In this document: positions 31,330 to 41,279 of the stretch, in pieces
Position numbering within the stretch: the stretch's first letter is position 1
Layout of the letters: the number at the start of each line of letters is the position of its first letter
Source of the DNA: JAPORK01 sp026710285
GTDB taxonomy: Bacteria > Pseudomonadota > Gammaproteobacteria > Pseudomonadales > Endozoicomonadaceae
Assembly: GCA_965201045.1 (NCBI GenBank)
Contig: OZ241746.1
Location: forward strand, 1-64,000
Length of the DNA: 64,000 nt
Direction of reading: 5' to 3'
Position numbers and translations under genes: made by a program
Notes under the pieces: model-generated
The model's input: the letters and a program-made list of their open reading frames with translations, nothing else
Told to the model about the DNA's origin: nothing
Database searches by the model: none

Positions 31330-31362
31330 AAAATATTCTGCTGCGTTGGGTTTACACTGTAT

Positions 31363-32031
31363 TCAATGCGGATGACCGGTATCATTTAGTTTTTCTAAGA
31401 CTCTTTTGGTGACTTCATCCACTGTACCGCTACCTGAAATACAGTTAAAAATCAGACCGCTATTTTCTTTTGCCGTTTTTTCCTGATAATATTGCGTTAC
31501 CGGCTTAGTCTGTTCATGATAAACATAAAGACGTTTACGCACAGTTTCTTCTTTATCATCATCCCGCTGAATAAGTGGTTCATCGGTCAGGTCGTCTTTG
31601 CCTTCCTGTTGGGGCGGGTTATGAATAATGTGATACGTTCTGCCGCTTTCGGCATGAATGCGCCGACCACTCATGCGCTGAATAATTTCTTCATCAGGTA
31701 TGGTAATGTCAAGAACATGGTCAATTTTAATGCCTACCTGTTCCAGTGCCCGGGCTTGTGCAATAGTACGGGGAAAGCCATCAAGCAAAAAGCCATTAGC
31801 ACAGTCATCTTGTTTAATGCGTATTTTAATCAGATCAATAATGATGTCGTCTGGTACCAGCAGACCTTTTTCCATGATCGAGCTGACTTTTAATCCAAGC
31901 GGAGTCTTTTCTTTGATTGCTTTACGCAGCATATCGCCTGTTGAAATTTGAGGAACATTAAATTCATTTGTGATTATTTGTGCCTGAGTTCCTTTACCTG
32001 CACCAGGTGCACCTAACAGGATAATACGCAT
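31363..32031 (-). CDS. adk: adenylate kinase (cytoplasmic)
   Basis: Adenylate kinase makes 2 ADP from ATP and AMP. I chose the ATG at 32031 (MRIILLGAPGAGKGTQ) because it matches the family start exactly; a GTG four codons earlier is possible. The P-loop GAPGAGKGTQ, the AMP-site ISTGDMLRKAI, the segment GFLLDGFPRTIAQA and the LID GRRIHAESGRTYHIIHNPP are present. Length 222 is that of the long bacterial form, and the LID lacks zinc cysteines. It heads the adk-tsaB-lipoprotein adk cluster. Confidence 0.96.
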   Translation of the reverse strand: MRIILLGAPGAGKGTQAQIITNEFNVPQISTGDMLRKAIKEKTPLGLKVSSIMEKGLLVPDDIIIDLIKIRIKQDDCANGFLLDGFPRTIAQARALEQVGIKIDHVLDITIPDEEIIQRMSGRRIHAESGRTYHIIHNPPQQEGKDDLTDEPLIQRDDDKEETVRKRLYVYHEQTKPVTQYYQEKTAKENSGLIFNCISGSGTVDEVTKRVLEKLNDTGHPH

Positions 32032-32043
32032 GTTTTCATTCAC

Positions 32044-32519
32044 TCCACGATAACTTTAAAAAGCCAAGGTTACACAGCAACCTGAAATAACTCAAGTATA
32101 AAATATTTTTTTATCATTCCATAGATAAAACAGCCTCCCTACCTGCTTTTATACAAACTGTAAAATTTAAATAATTAATAACCTTTTTAGTTTTAGTGTA
32201 TATTTTCGTTCATACAGACTGTATACTAACTATGCTTCAAAAAAGGGTAAGGTAATAAATAATTTATTGTTATATCTGTGTTTTTATAAATTTACATCCG
32301 GTATCCTCAGGTTGAATGAAGAACAGGAAAACAGGGTTGATACCAGCATAAAGTTATACTATGCCCCTGGATTTTTAATTTTATCACTGTTTAAGTGGAT
32401 GTTATTATTTTGCCAGTTTTTTCGGGATTGTCTGTTTGTTGTGGATTTATATTGTTTATTGTCTGAAAAATATACTCAATAAATAATATAGATAAATTAA
32501 ATTATTATGGAGTTCAAAG
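32044..32519. other. Intergenic region between adk and pcnB
   Basis: These divergent genes are separated by 476 AT-rich bases. A possible 72-residue hydrophobic frame inside has no ribosome binding site or recognisable homology, so I do not call it. Promoters for both sides should lie here. Confidence 0.5.
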
Positions 32520-33875
32520 ATGTTGTGCAGACTTAAAAATAAGATATTAAACTGGTTCTGTTCGTTCTTTGATCAAAAGTTATTTTTTATGAAATGTTGC
32601 AAAAAAACTAAACGTAATTTTAATCAGGGCAAAATACCTGATGAATTAATTAGTCATAATGCATTGAAAGTCTTGCAACGGCTGCATGATTCTGGATATG
32701 AAGCTTATTTGGTGGGCGGTTGCATCAGAGATATTTTGTTACAAATCAGACCAAAAGATTTTGACATCGCAACGAATGCACATCCTGAGCAGGTAAGAAA
32801 GCTATTTCGCAACTCCCGCATTATTGGCAGAAGGTTTAAATTAATTCACATTATTTTTGGGCGTGAAATTATCGAAGTTGCTACATTCAGAGCTTGTCAT
32901 CGCAAGCAAAACCATCAAAACCATATGGTTCAGGACAGTAATAGTGGGCGTATTTTACGAGATAATGTCTACGGAACCATACAAGATGATGCTGCACGCC
33001 GTGATTTTACAATCAATGCATTGTATTACCGGCATGTAGGAGATCAGCAAAAAATACTCGACTTCTCTTCCGGAATAAAGGATTTGCAGCGTAAAAAACT
33101 GCGGTTACTGGGTGATCCGGAAGTGCGTTATCGTGAAGATCCGGTGCGAATGCTGCGGGCAATACGCTTTGCCGCTAAATTGAACTTTAACCTTGCTAAA
33201 ACAACAGCCGCACCGATCAGGCAGTTAATATTTTTGCTCAATGATGTTCCTGCTGCAAGACTGTTTGATGAAGTACTCAAATTATTCTTAAACGGTCATG
33301 GACTTCAGTCATGGCATCTGTTACAAACCTATGAACTGTTTGCCTGTTTATTTCCTGATGCAGCCCTGATAATGACACAGAAAAAACCGGCAAAGCTACT
33401 GTTTCAGGAGACACTCAGAAACACAGATGAGCGTGTACACAATGAATTACCAGTTACACCAGCATTTTTATACGCAGCCCTACTCTGGCACTGTGTTTTA
33501 CAAACAGCAAAACGACTACAAGATTCAGAAAATATCTCCGCAAGGATTGCAATGCAAAAATCTTTTGACGAAGTCATCAAAAAACAGTGTCGAATAATAA
33601 CTATCCCTAAGCGTTTTACCATAGCTACATGTGAAATCTGGGATTTGCAACACGCTCTGGTCAGGCGCCACCCGGAAAAAATAACAAACATTGCCGCTCA
33701 TCCACGCTTCAGAGCAGCTTACGATTTACTAATAATGCGCGAGAAAAGCGGTGAATCTTTGAATAATGCCGGAAAATGGTGGATGGAGTATCAGAAAAAA
33801 AACCCGGTAAAGCGCAGAAGCTTTACACGAAGAAACAGTTCTGAAAATAGTTTCAAAAAACAGAGACAACCATAA
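32520..33875 (+). CDS. pcnB: poly(A) polymerase I
   Basis: PcnB adds 3' poly(A) tails that speed RNA decay. A GGAG site precedes the ATG. The nucleotidyltransferase motif is AYLVGGCIRDILLQIRPKDF followed by DIATNAHPEQV, with the DxD at PKDFDIA. The segments RRDFTINALYY, DPVRMLRAIRFAAKL and the basic C-terminus (KKNPVKRRSFTRR) are typical of PcnB and separate it from the CCA-adding enzyme. At 451 residues it is of usual length. The first 20 residues look unusual, so a start at Met22 is possible. folK, often next to pcnB, is absent. Confidence 0.94.
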   Translation: MLCRLKNKILNWFCSFFDQKLFFMKCCKKTKRNFNQGKIPDELISHNALKVLQRLHDSGYEAYLVGGCIRDILLQIRPKDFDIATNAHPEQVRKLFRNSRIIGRRFKLIHIIFGREIIEVATFRACHRKQNHQNHMVQDSNSGRILRDNVYGTIQDDAARRDFTINALYYRHVGDQQKILDFSSGIKDLQRKKLRLLGDPEVRYREDPVRMLRAIRFAAKLNFNLAKTTAAPIRQLIFLLNDVPAARLFDEVLKLFLNGHGLQSWHLLQTYELFACLFPDAALIMTQKKPAKLLFQETLRNTDERVHNELPVTPAFLYAALLWHCVLQTAKRLQDSENISARIAMQKSFDEVIKKQCRIITIPKRFTIATCEIWDLQHALVRRHPEKITNIAAHPRFRAAYDLLIMREKSGESLNNAGKWWMEYQKKNPVKRRSFTRRNSSENSFKKQRQP

Positions 33876-33923
33876 CAGCTATTTATTAAAAACAATTGTT
33901 TATCTGTTTTTTAGGGGTTGACT

Positions 33924-33951
33924 AAATAATGGTGTATACACACCATTATTT
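33924..33951. terminator. Perfect 12-base hairpin between convergent genes
   Basis: AATAATGGTGT and ACACCATTATT flank a four-base loop, and an additional A-T pair extends the stem. It lies 50 bases after pcnB and about 105 bases beyond the end of the convergent proline-rich gene. Short A and T runs are on its flanks, so it may end transcription from both sides. Confidence 0.55.
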
Positions 33952-34057
33952 GTGATGAGATTTGAAGAAAATTATCCGATTTTCAGTAAGCGTTTGGCAG
34001 ATCAGGCTGATTTACCACCTTTTCCGCCATTACAACGTTTGCTAACAAGGTTTAGCG

Positions 34058-35203
34058 CTATTGAAAATAATCTTCGTCATCGTTCTCGTTGTAATTCAAA
34101 TTTGGTGATAAACCACTCACCTCATCGTCCGAAAGTGCTGGTGGTTCGGTCAATAATCCAAGACCACTAAAGCCTAAATCATCATCGGATGAAGGTGAAG
34201 ATGATGTTTCATCAGCAGAATAATAAGCTGTTATTTTCGGAGGCTTACCCGCAACGCAATCAATACGCAATCCGGTACTTAAGACATCCTGTTCCGGAGG
34301 TAATAAATTGTTTACACCAAGACTACGTAAATTGTTGTAGGAGTTTGCAATGGGCTGCTCAGCTGCGCTAATTTTTTCTGACAATGCATCCCTGGTTGGA
34401 AGTCTTTGCTTCATTGCTGCCAGTTGTTGTTTGGCATAGTTAATCGCTTCTTTTCTCGACTTTTTATTTAATCCGTTCTCTGGCGGAATCAGCAGATGCT
34501 TTTGACCATTGAGGACAACATATAGCTTGAAAGGTGACTGTTTTGCTATTTTTTTGCTGTCCAGTGCTTGCAGAATATTGTCGTAATTATCCAGCAGCCA
34601 GCGCTTTCCATGTGCATCCCGGTATTCCTCTAAATGCTGCTGGTAAGTTTCTTTAGTTTTGGCTATAGCTCCTGCATTGTCAGCTGCACTGCTGCTTGCT
34701 GTACCTGCCAGTGATGCATCAGCGGAAAGAGGTGAAAGGAATTCATCATCGTCATCATCATCAGGTGCAGAGACAGCAGCTGTTGATGAAGCAGCTGAAA
34801 GCCTGTTATTATCAGACCATGCTGAGTACTCAGCATCCGCTGCAGGTGTTGACGGGCTCGCTGCTAAAAATTCATCCTCGCCGTTTTCGTTATCATCGTC
34901 ATCATTCGTAGTCAACCTCTGCGGTTGCGTTAATAAAGATGCGCTGGGGGTTGCTGTCTTTACAGAGCGCTCACCAAGAGATTTTACTGAAAAACTAGCT
35001 GACCTGGTGCTATCGATAGAACTCAAGGCTTTATCATCATCTACTGTTGTTACTCTTGAACTGCCAAAGCTGGCTTCACCTTCCCCGACTGGCTTTGTAA
35101 AAGCAGAGGGTGGCAGTGGTTTGGTTGGCGCAAACTTATCAGGCGAAGAAGGAGGTGGAGGAGGTGGTGGTACATTTATTGGTCCGCTAGGCTTAGAGTC
35201 CAT
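34058..35203 (-). CDS. proline-rich acidic protein of unknown function
   Basis: AGGAAGGA precedes the ATG. The 381-residue protein begins with a polyproline tract (INVPPPPPPPSSPDKFAP), then a Ser/Ala/Asp-rich disordered region with two acidic runs (NDDDDNENGEDEF and PDDDDDDEF). Residues about 180-320 are more ordered (TYQQHLEEYRDAHGKRWLLD; KLYVVLNGQKHLLIPPENG). The C-terminus is Ser/Asp-rich. There is no signal peptide or membrane segment. Polyproline followed by acidic stretches is common in proteins that recruit profilin, EVH1 or SH3 partners, so a host-directed effector is possible but unproven. The DDDDDEF pattern recurs in the large protein at 36691-41043. Confidence 0.8.
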   Translation of the reverse strand: MDSKPSGPINVPPPPPPPSSPDKFAPTKPLPPSAFTKPVGEGEASFGSSRVTTVDDDKALSSIDSTRSASFSVKSLGERSVKTATPSASLLTQPQRLTTNDDDDNENGEDEFLAASPSTPAADAEYSAWSDNNRLSAASSTAAVSAPDDDDDDEFLSPLSADASLAGTASSSAADNAGAIAKTKETYQQHLEEYRDAHGKRWLLDNYDNILQALDSKKIAKQSPFKLYVVLNGQKHLLIPPENGLNKKSRKEAINYAKQQLAAMKQRLPTRDALSEKISAAEQPIANSYNNLRSLGVNNLLPPEQDVLSTGLRIDCVAGKPPKITAYYSADETSSSPSSDDDLGFSGLGLLTEPPALSDDEVSGLSPNLNYNENDDEDYFQ

Positions 35204-35293
35204 TTTTTATCCTTCCTGGTTATTTATTTTTGGTTTTATTCAAATCAGGTGTTTACAATTCTGATGTATTTGATATACTCGCAACATTACTAT

Positions 35294-35378
35294 GGCAGCG
35301 TGGCGGAATTGGTAGACGCGATGCACTCAAAATGCATTGTCTTATGACGTCCCGGTTCGAGTCCGGGCGCTGCTACCA
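35294..35378 (+). tRNA. tRNA-Leu (anticodon CAA)
   Basis: The 85-base sequence starts GGCAGCG, pairing with CGCTGCT before the encoded ACCA. It has the D-arm TGGCGGAATTGGTAGACGC, an anticodon stem ATGCA/TGCAT with loop CTCAAAA, a long variable arm and the T-arm CCCGGTTCGAGTCCGGG. The long variable arm and the CAA anticodon fit leucine. Confidence 0.95.
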
Positions 35379-35640
35379 CCCAACTGGTTAACCAGTGCAT
35401 ATAAATACAATCTGTGTCATTACCTAATTTTATCATAATCCTGTTACTATCATTGTGCGCTTAGTTCTGAAAGACATCTCTCAAAACAGAAGCTGACTTA
35501 ATGCTCACCTATTACCGTTACTAATCTCTGCATCAGCAGAATACTTTATCTCTTACTTATCATCGAACTGTTAACGATTATTTTTAATGAATGACTTCAA
35601 TTTGACTTCATCTCCTCCCTGAAGGAAGAGGTTTTACTGC

Positions 35641-36459
35641 TTAAAATGGCTGACACTTTGGACAAAAACAACTTGCCCGCTGCCCAAGCCTCATGGTTTC
35701 CAGATGGGTACCGCAGCGTACACATGGCTTACCCGCTCTGCCATAAACAGCAAGTTCTATGCTAAAATAACCCGGTTTACCATCGCTGCCCGAAAAATCC
35801 TTCAACGTTGTGCCACCACAATCAATAGCGCGCTCAAGCACCTGTTTGACCGCTTTGGTTAATTTTCTATATGCCTGTTTCGTCACTTCATTAGCCGGAC
35901 GTGCCGGATGAATGCCTGCCCGGTAAAGTGCCTCTGTAGCATAGATATTGCCGACACCCACAACCACTTTACTGTCCATTAAAAATATTTTAACTGCTCG
36001 TTTTGTATTAAGTGCATGTTGATAAAGCCATTCACCGGTAAACAGCTTAGACAGCGGTTCCACACCCAGATGACAGAGCAGTTTATGACCACTGACGTTT
36101 TCACCGGTCCAGAGTATTGCGCCAAAGCGTCGGGGATCGTTAAATCGCAGGATAGCACCCGAAGCAAATACAATATCTGCATGGTCATGTTTTTTTAATG
36201 GTTTTTTTTTATCCACAATCCGCAGTGAACCTGACATACCTAAATGCACAATGAGCGTTGCAGTTTCTGTGATTAATAACAGATATTTTGCCCGCCGTTT
36301 TACTGCAATAACCCGCTTGCCTATCAGCTGCGATGCCAGATTGGCGGGTACAGGCCATCGCAGAGAAGGCTGTCTTATCGTAACGTCAGTAATCATCTGG
36401 TCGGTTACAAAAGGGGCAATACCGCGGCGGGTAGTTTCTACTTCAGGAAGTTCTGGCAT
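35641..36459 (-). CDS. mutM: formamidopyrimidine-DNA glycosylase
   Basis: MutM (Fpg) removes 8-oxoguanine and ring-opened purines. The N-terminal catalytic MPELPEVETTRRGI (Pro1, Glu2, Glu5) is present. The helix-two-turn-helix region includes VGVGNIYATEALYRAGIHP. The C-terminal zinc finger has four cysteines (CVRCGTHLE...CFCPKC). Length 272 is standard. The gene stands alone. Confidence 0.97.
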   Translation of the reverse strand: MPELPEVETTRRGIAPFVTDQMITDVTIRQPSLRWPVPANLASQLIGKRVIAVKRRAKYLLLITETATLIVHLGMSGSLRIVDKKKPLKKHDHADIVFASGAILRFNDPRRFGAILWTGENVSGHKLLCHLGVEPLSKLFTGEWLYQHALNTKRAVKIFLMDSKVVVGVGNIYATEALYRAGIHPARPANEVTKQAYRKLTKAVKQVLERAIDCGGTTLKDFSGSDGKPGYFSIELAVYGRAGKPCVRCGTHLETMRLGQRASCFCPKCQPF

Positions 36460-36690
36460 ATTATTGCTTAAAATTCTTTCAGTTAATATTCGTTAATAAT
36501 AAAGACCTGTTGATTGTCTTACTGATCTTTTTTCGTCAAATGTTCAGCACCCGGTTAAATTCGCACAAGATATGACACTTTATGCAGAATTATAACAAAG
36601 TGTTGCTATTTTATGTCACAGTGTTTGCTCTATAATAACCAAACAGGCAGATATAAAATATAAATAAAACTTCAGGGACGGCAAATAATT

Positions 36691-39600
36691 ATGGAACCCA
36701 AATCGGTTGGATCCGGCAATACAACACCCGGTCAAACTCACTTACCCACAGAAGAGACAGCAGCAAAGTCAGCTTCAAACGTCAATGCAACCACAATAGC
36801 ACCCAAAATAATCTCACATCAGGAGCATACGCCCTCTTCAGAAAGAAAGTCTGTTGCTGATAAAATTACCTGCTTGCTAGATGCTAATGATTCAGCTTCG
36901 GCTATCGGTTTAGGCGCTGAACTTAATAAAACATTGCTGTCTGATGGTGTTACAAAAGATGAACGTCTGGTTAAGACGCTCTCTTTTAACCAACAATTTA
37001 CTGCTACTAACACCACAGACAGTCAAGATCATAATATTGTCGGATCTGCTGAAAACAACGTTGATGACGATGACGACGATGATGATGAATTCTTTGATGC
37101 ACCGGAAGATTTCACTGATATGCCAGATATGTCGGATTCGAATGCGACAGCAGAGATAGCTGAACACAACATCACTATAGAAACGCCACAAAGTGAAACT
37201 GATAGTTCGGCAAACCCAACTTTTGCTAGTCGAATCTTAAATGTTACTAAAAAATTAACCGGTGCTTCCAAGGCTTATAATTACTTGCTGGGTTTGGCAG
37301 AATCAGTGCTGGGCAGGTTTATTACCGGCATTAAAGGTTCTGATATCAATGAACTGTTAGTTGCCATGAATACCGTACATATCACAGGTAAGCCGCAGGA
37401 GCTGCATCTACAAAATATTACCCTGCCGTTTCTTGATCCTTCTTACCAGCTCAGTAATGCCAAAATCGTTCTGCATGAAATTTCAGTACCCGATCTTGCC
37501 AGTGGATATAAACATGTGCGCATTAAAATTTCTGTTGATGCCGATGTACAATATCCTGCTTCTGATGGCTCCATGGTTTCCGGGCACATTAAGCTAGATA
37601 ACACAACTTTTGATCTGAATTTTGAACATGAGCAATTTATCAAAAAATTACTCACAAGCGCTAATGTTGTAACCACAGTTGCCAAAACCTGTGGTGCGCT
37701 TCTGTCTTCTAAGATACCGGGTATAGGTAGATTTAAGGGGTTGATTGGCTGGGGACAGAAGACAGACAGTTCTGGAAAAGCACCTACATTAAAAACGTTA
37801 TTGGTACCCAATACCATTGCTTTAAGCAATGTCAATTTACAAACAGCACTTACAAGTAATACTGATTTAGTCGCCAGTTTTTGTGTTACAGCAGATAATT
37901 TAGTCTACAACCCTCAGGAAAGTTATTACCTGTGTGGTCAAAAGGTACGAGCCTCTCTTGCCGGTAATCAGTGTGCAAAGCTGCTCCCTTTTTCTTTAGA
38001 CGATAACCTGGTCAGGCAACTGCCGTTTTTTCATCATAGCAACACATCAACAACCATTGACGTGCCTCAGCTGGCGATAAAAAGTGAACAGGATAACCAG
38101 ATTATTACCATTCCTCAGGCTCATGTTAAAACACAAGGTGACATAGATATCCAAAATGGCAATATAGAAGACTTGCGTTTGGGGATGTTTACTCAGCCAT
38201 CTGGTAACCAGGTAACTGCACTTCAGGTAGGAAAAATAACTGCAGATGATCTGCATATTCCTGTACAATCTTTTGGTGTTCCTGTGAAAGAACAGGGAAG
38301 TATTGCATTAGAAGATGTAAATATGACAGTTATCACTTCAGATAAACCTGCTGATGCAGCTAATAAAAACCTGTTGCAGGAAGAGGGACCTACAGTACTG
38401 CAACGTCTTAAAGGTTTGAGCTGGGGATGGATTTATTCCAACGCAAAAAAAGCAGAAGATAAACAACAAGCAGCAGAAGCAGAGAAACAGCAGAAGTCAC
38501 GTAAGACTTTTACTATAAGTGCAAATACTGTTCATGGAAATTTATCTGGCGATATTAATTTTGCAGGTCAGATAGACAAGTTGGGTTTACAAATAAGTGA
38601 AAACGATGAAGTCCATCTGCATACCAATAAAATAGAGGCAACAAAACTTAATTTTTCTCCGGAACAAGCAGCGTCTTTTGCTGAAACTGACGAAGAACCT
38701 GCCACACCACTAAATATTGCCGGAACAGCGCACGGACTTCATTTAAAAGTCACCCCCGATATAGAGCAGAACAAGCCCCCTGTTACCAAAGTAACGATTG
38801 ACCAGACAGCGTTAGACATCGGTGGCGATATTCATGCTAAAAATACCTGTCTGAAAGCAGTAGAAGTTGAGATAACACCTTCTGAACAGAACACGACGCA
38901 AATCCAGGTTAATGCAAAACAGGGTTCCTGTAATTTAGAAACCGGTTTGTTGCAAGCTATAGAATGTGATGCAGATCAGCTGGCAGTGGATGTACAGCTT
39001 CATCAGCGTCCTGCAACAGAGAAAGAAAAAACAGTTGCAGAGAATGACTGGCAAGCTCCTGAACTGGTCACCAGCAAAGTAACGATAGATATCAAAAGCA
39101 ATACATTAACAGCCAAGGCAACAACTGATGTATCTGCTGCAAGCCCTTTTTCTGTTGATGCAGCTGCAATAGAACAACCGGTAATTTCTCTGGAAATCAA
39201 TCAGCCTAACCCGGATGCAGTAAATGCTTCTGCTACCATACAGGGAGAATTTAAAGCCAAACAGGCGAATGCTAAACTGCATCAAAAAGCAGCTATTCTT
39301 GAAGAAAAAAAACATCAGATTACCGCTACATGCAATGAGCTCATAAGTCAGGCACCTGAAACGTTATCAAACGAAATAACACAACTACTTCAGGCACAGT
39401 TAAAGGAGTTTGAATCTTCTCATTTTGAATCTGATGAAATAAGCGGTCAAATTAACATCAGTAACCCCGAGGTGGAATTTAAACAACAGGCAGATAAACT
39501 GGATGCAAAAACCACACTGCCAGAAATACACCTCGATACAAAAGTTAAAAATATTAACACGCAGACAACCGTTCATAATGCACAGGCAGCATATGACAGC

Positions 39601-41043
39601 GCAGCAGGTACAGCTCAGTTAGATATCAGAGATATAACAGTAGACGAGCTGAATAACCCAGGCGTTTTTGAGTGTACTTCCCGGGAAGAAGATAAACCGC
39701 TTATTCATGTTGATCATATCGCTTTGCAACAAACCCGTCATCCGGAGACAGAAGAAACAACAGCCAGAGCAGAGGTGGGAAGCGTATCTGCCAACATGGA
39801 CATTGCTATCAGCGATGTACAAAAAATAGCATTACAGGCAACCATCGGTGAAACCACTTTAGATAATACTCACTTACCACAGAGCGATAAAACGGAGTTC
39901 TACGTTGCCGAAGTTAACGTCAATATTGGACAAGATGATACGTTACCTGTTAATGTCTCACTGGAAACGGAACAGTTTTGCGCTGTAGCTGAAACAACAA
40001 AAGAAGGTAATAGTGTTGGCTGTGATGCAGAAAAAATAGCCGTTCATGCAAAAAACAAGGATGGTACCATTCAGTCTCAGGTTACACTAAAAGATGTTGG
40101 ATTCAACGCACAACGAACAGCAGAAGAATTAAAAATTCAGCCTCATATTAACAATAAGGAATCCAATATTGAACTGAATAATCTTACAACGCTTGTACAA
40201 CAGTTGAATCAGCAACCTACCGGTGAATCCGCAACACCTTTTCCGGTCAGAGTTAATGTATCGACTCATTTAAATAAAGATGATGAATTAACAGGAACCG
40301 TGGATGGGCAATGTACAGGTAATATTGGTGAAGTTGTGGAGTATGCTCTGCCTGAAATGAAAAGCAAAAAAAATAAATTGCTGGCATCCTGCCTAAAATT
40401 TGCAACTAAATTATTTAGTTTTGATATTCAGTTCAGAAAATTACCTGTTACCGCAGGACGTATCAGCATCAGCGATCTCACTAGCCATCTCCATGTGGAT
40501 ATCAGCTTCCGTGGCAGAATGGCATTTGTGTTGCGTCCTGCGGTTATGCTGGTGCAGGGTATATTCGGAATCGTCGTACGTAAACAGCTGTCTGCATTAA
40601 AAGAATCAGATATTGTGGATACAGAAGGAAAGATCTCTTTAATAAAATTCCTGGAATCACACAGGATATTCTTTTCCAGACAGCTGTCTGCTGATCCTTT
40701 TCCAGCATTGCCTGATCATTTTGATCTCCGGCAAGGTTGGACTCATGTACGCTTACATCACTCTTTGCCTGATGAATGGAATAATCAGGCTTACCATAAA
40801 GCAGTGGTTCTGGAGCTGGAAAAATTGTATGGTAAAAATTCTGAACTTGCCAGGGATTTTAATCAGGCTGCAACCATCATTACTGAGAAATATGACTTAC
40901 CAAAAACTGATGCAGACTTTAACCGGGTACTCAATGAAATTAATGATATAAAAAAATACAAGCAACAAAATCCATCAAAACATACACCTTTGAATTTTTA
41001 TGAAAATCTTCATATCTTAAAATCTGACGAAATGCTCCAATAG
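36691..41043 (+). CDS. very large protein of unknown function with an acidic run
   Basis: The 1450-residue protein starts after CAGGGACGG. Residues 1-170 are disordered and include a run of seven Asp (VDDDDDDDEFFDAPEDF). From about 180 to 1290 it is Thr/Gln/Val-rich with many alternating short strands, as in HVKTQGDIDIQNGNIEDLRL, so an extended beta-rich or repetitive fold is likely. Near 1275-1330 is a more hydrophobic segment (FRGRMAFVLRPAVMLVQGIF). The C-terminus is helical. There is no signal peptide. Weak similarity in feel to AsmA or lipid-transfer proteins is not enough for a call. With the acidic-run protein at 34058 it may belong to a lineage-specific effector or structural set. Confidence 0.8.
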   Translation: MEPKSVGSGNTTPGQTHLPTEETAAKSASNVNATTIAPKIISHQEHTPSSERKSVADKITCLLDANDSASAIGLGAELNKTLLSDGVTKDERLVKTLSFNQQFTATNTTDSQDHNIVGSAENNVDDDDDDDDEFFDAPEDFTDMPDMSDSNATAEIAEHNITIETPQSETDSSANPTFASRILNVTKKLTGASKAYNYLLGLAESVLGRFITGIKGSDINELLVAMNTVHITGKPQELHLQNITLPFLDPSYQLSNAKIVLHEISVPDLASGYKHVRIKISVDADVQYPASDGSMVSGHIKLDNTTFDLNFEHEQFIKKLLTSANVVTTVAKTCGALLSSKIPGIGRFKGLIGWGQKTDSSGKAPTLKTLLVPNTIALSNVNLQTALTSNTDLVASFCVTADNLVYNPQESYYLCGQKVRASLAGNQCAKLLPFSLDDNLVRQLPFFHHSNTSTTIDVPQLAIKSEQDNQIITIPQAHVKTQGDIDIQNGNIEDLRLGMFTQPSGNQVTALQVGKITADDLHIPVQSFGVPVKEQGSIALEDVNMTVITSDKPADAANKNLLQEEGPTVLQRLKGLSWGWIYSNAKKAEDKQQAAEAEKQQKSRKTFTISANTVHGNLSGDINFAGQIDKLGLQISENDEVHLHTNKIEATKLNFSPEQAASFAETDEEPATPLNIAGTAHGLHLKVTPDIEQNKPPVTKVTIDQTALDIGGDIHAKNTCLKAVEVEITPSEQNTTQIQVNAKQGSCNLETGLLQAIECDADQLAVDVQLHQRPATEKEKTVAENDWQAPELVTSKVTIDIKSNTLTAKATTDVSAASPFSVDAAAIEQPVISLEINQPNPDAVNASATIQGEFKAKQANAKLHQKAAILEEKKHQITATCNELISQAPETLSNEITQLLQAQLKEFESSHFESDEISGQINISNPEVEFKQQADKLDAKTTLPEIHLDTKVKNINTQTTVHNAQAAYDSAAGTAQLDIRDITVDELNNPGVFECTSREEDKPLIHVDHIALQQTRHPETEETTARAEVGSVSANMDIAISDVQKIALQATIGETTLDNTHLPQSDKTEFYVAEVNVNIGQDDTLPVNVSLETEQFCAVAETTKEGNSVGCDAEKIAVHAKNKDGTIQSQVTLKDVGFNAQRTAEELKIQPHINNKESNIELNNLTTLVQQLNQQPTGESATPFPVRVNVSTHLNKDDELTGTVDGQCTGNIGEVVEYALPEMKSKKNKLLASCLKFATKLFSFDIQFRKLPVTAGRISISDLTSHLHVDISFRGRMAFVLRPAVMLVQGIFGIVVRKQLSALKESDIVDTEGKISLIKFLESHRIFFSRQLSADPFPALPDHFDLRQGWTHVRLHHSLPDEWNNQAYHKAVVLELEKLYGKNSELARDFNQAATIITEKYDLPKTDADFNRVLNEINDIKKYKQQNPSKHTPLNFYENLHILKSDEMLQ

Positions 41044-41279
41044 ACAGATATAATCCCGGCTAGATTTTCATTCATTAATTGTTAAGACAGTCAGTGAATG
41101 GAAATCTGTTCAATCAGCTTCCCCCCCAAAAAAAAATTGTCGTGTAATAAACAGGCTATTTATTTCCATCATCAATATAAATTATCATGGTTGTTTTTTT
41201 ACAAATACAAATCATCCTGCAATACTTTTGTTATTCATTACGATAAAAAGTAAGACTAATGACCCTACAGTGGTGACCC

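Noticed and set aside
32267..32482. A hydrophobic 72-codon frame between adk and pcnB
   Set aside because: Weak start, no homology, and composition expected of AT-rich intergenic DNA.
34659..35264. A 201-codon frame opposite the proline-rich gene
   Set aside because: It is the antisense of Asp/Ser/Pro repeats, which gives open Ser/Leu/Gly-rich frames; the minus-strand gene has a ribosome binding site and the sensible composition.
35294..35378. An integrated element at the tRNA-Leu gene
   Set aside because: No duplicated tRNA 3' end and no integrase nearby.
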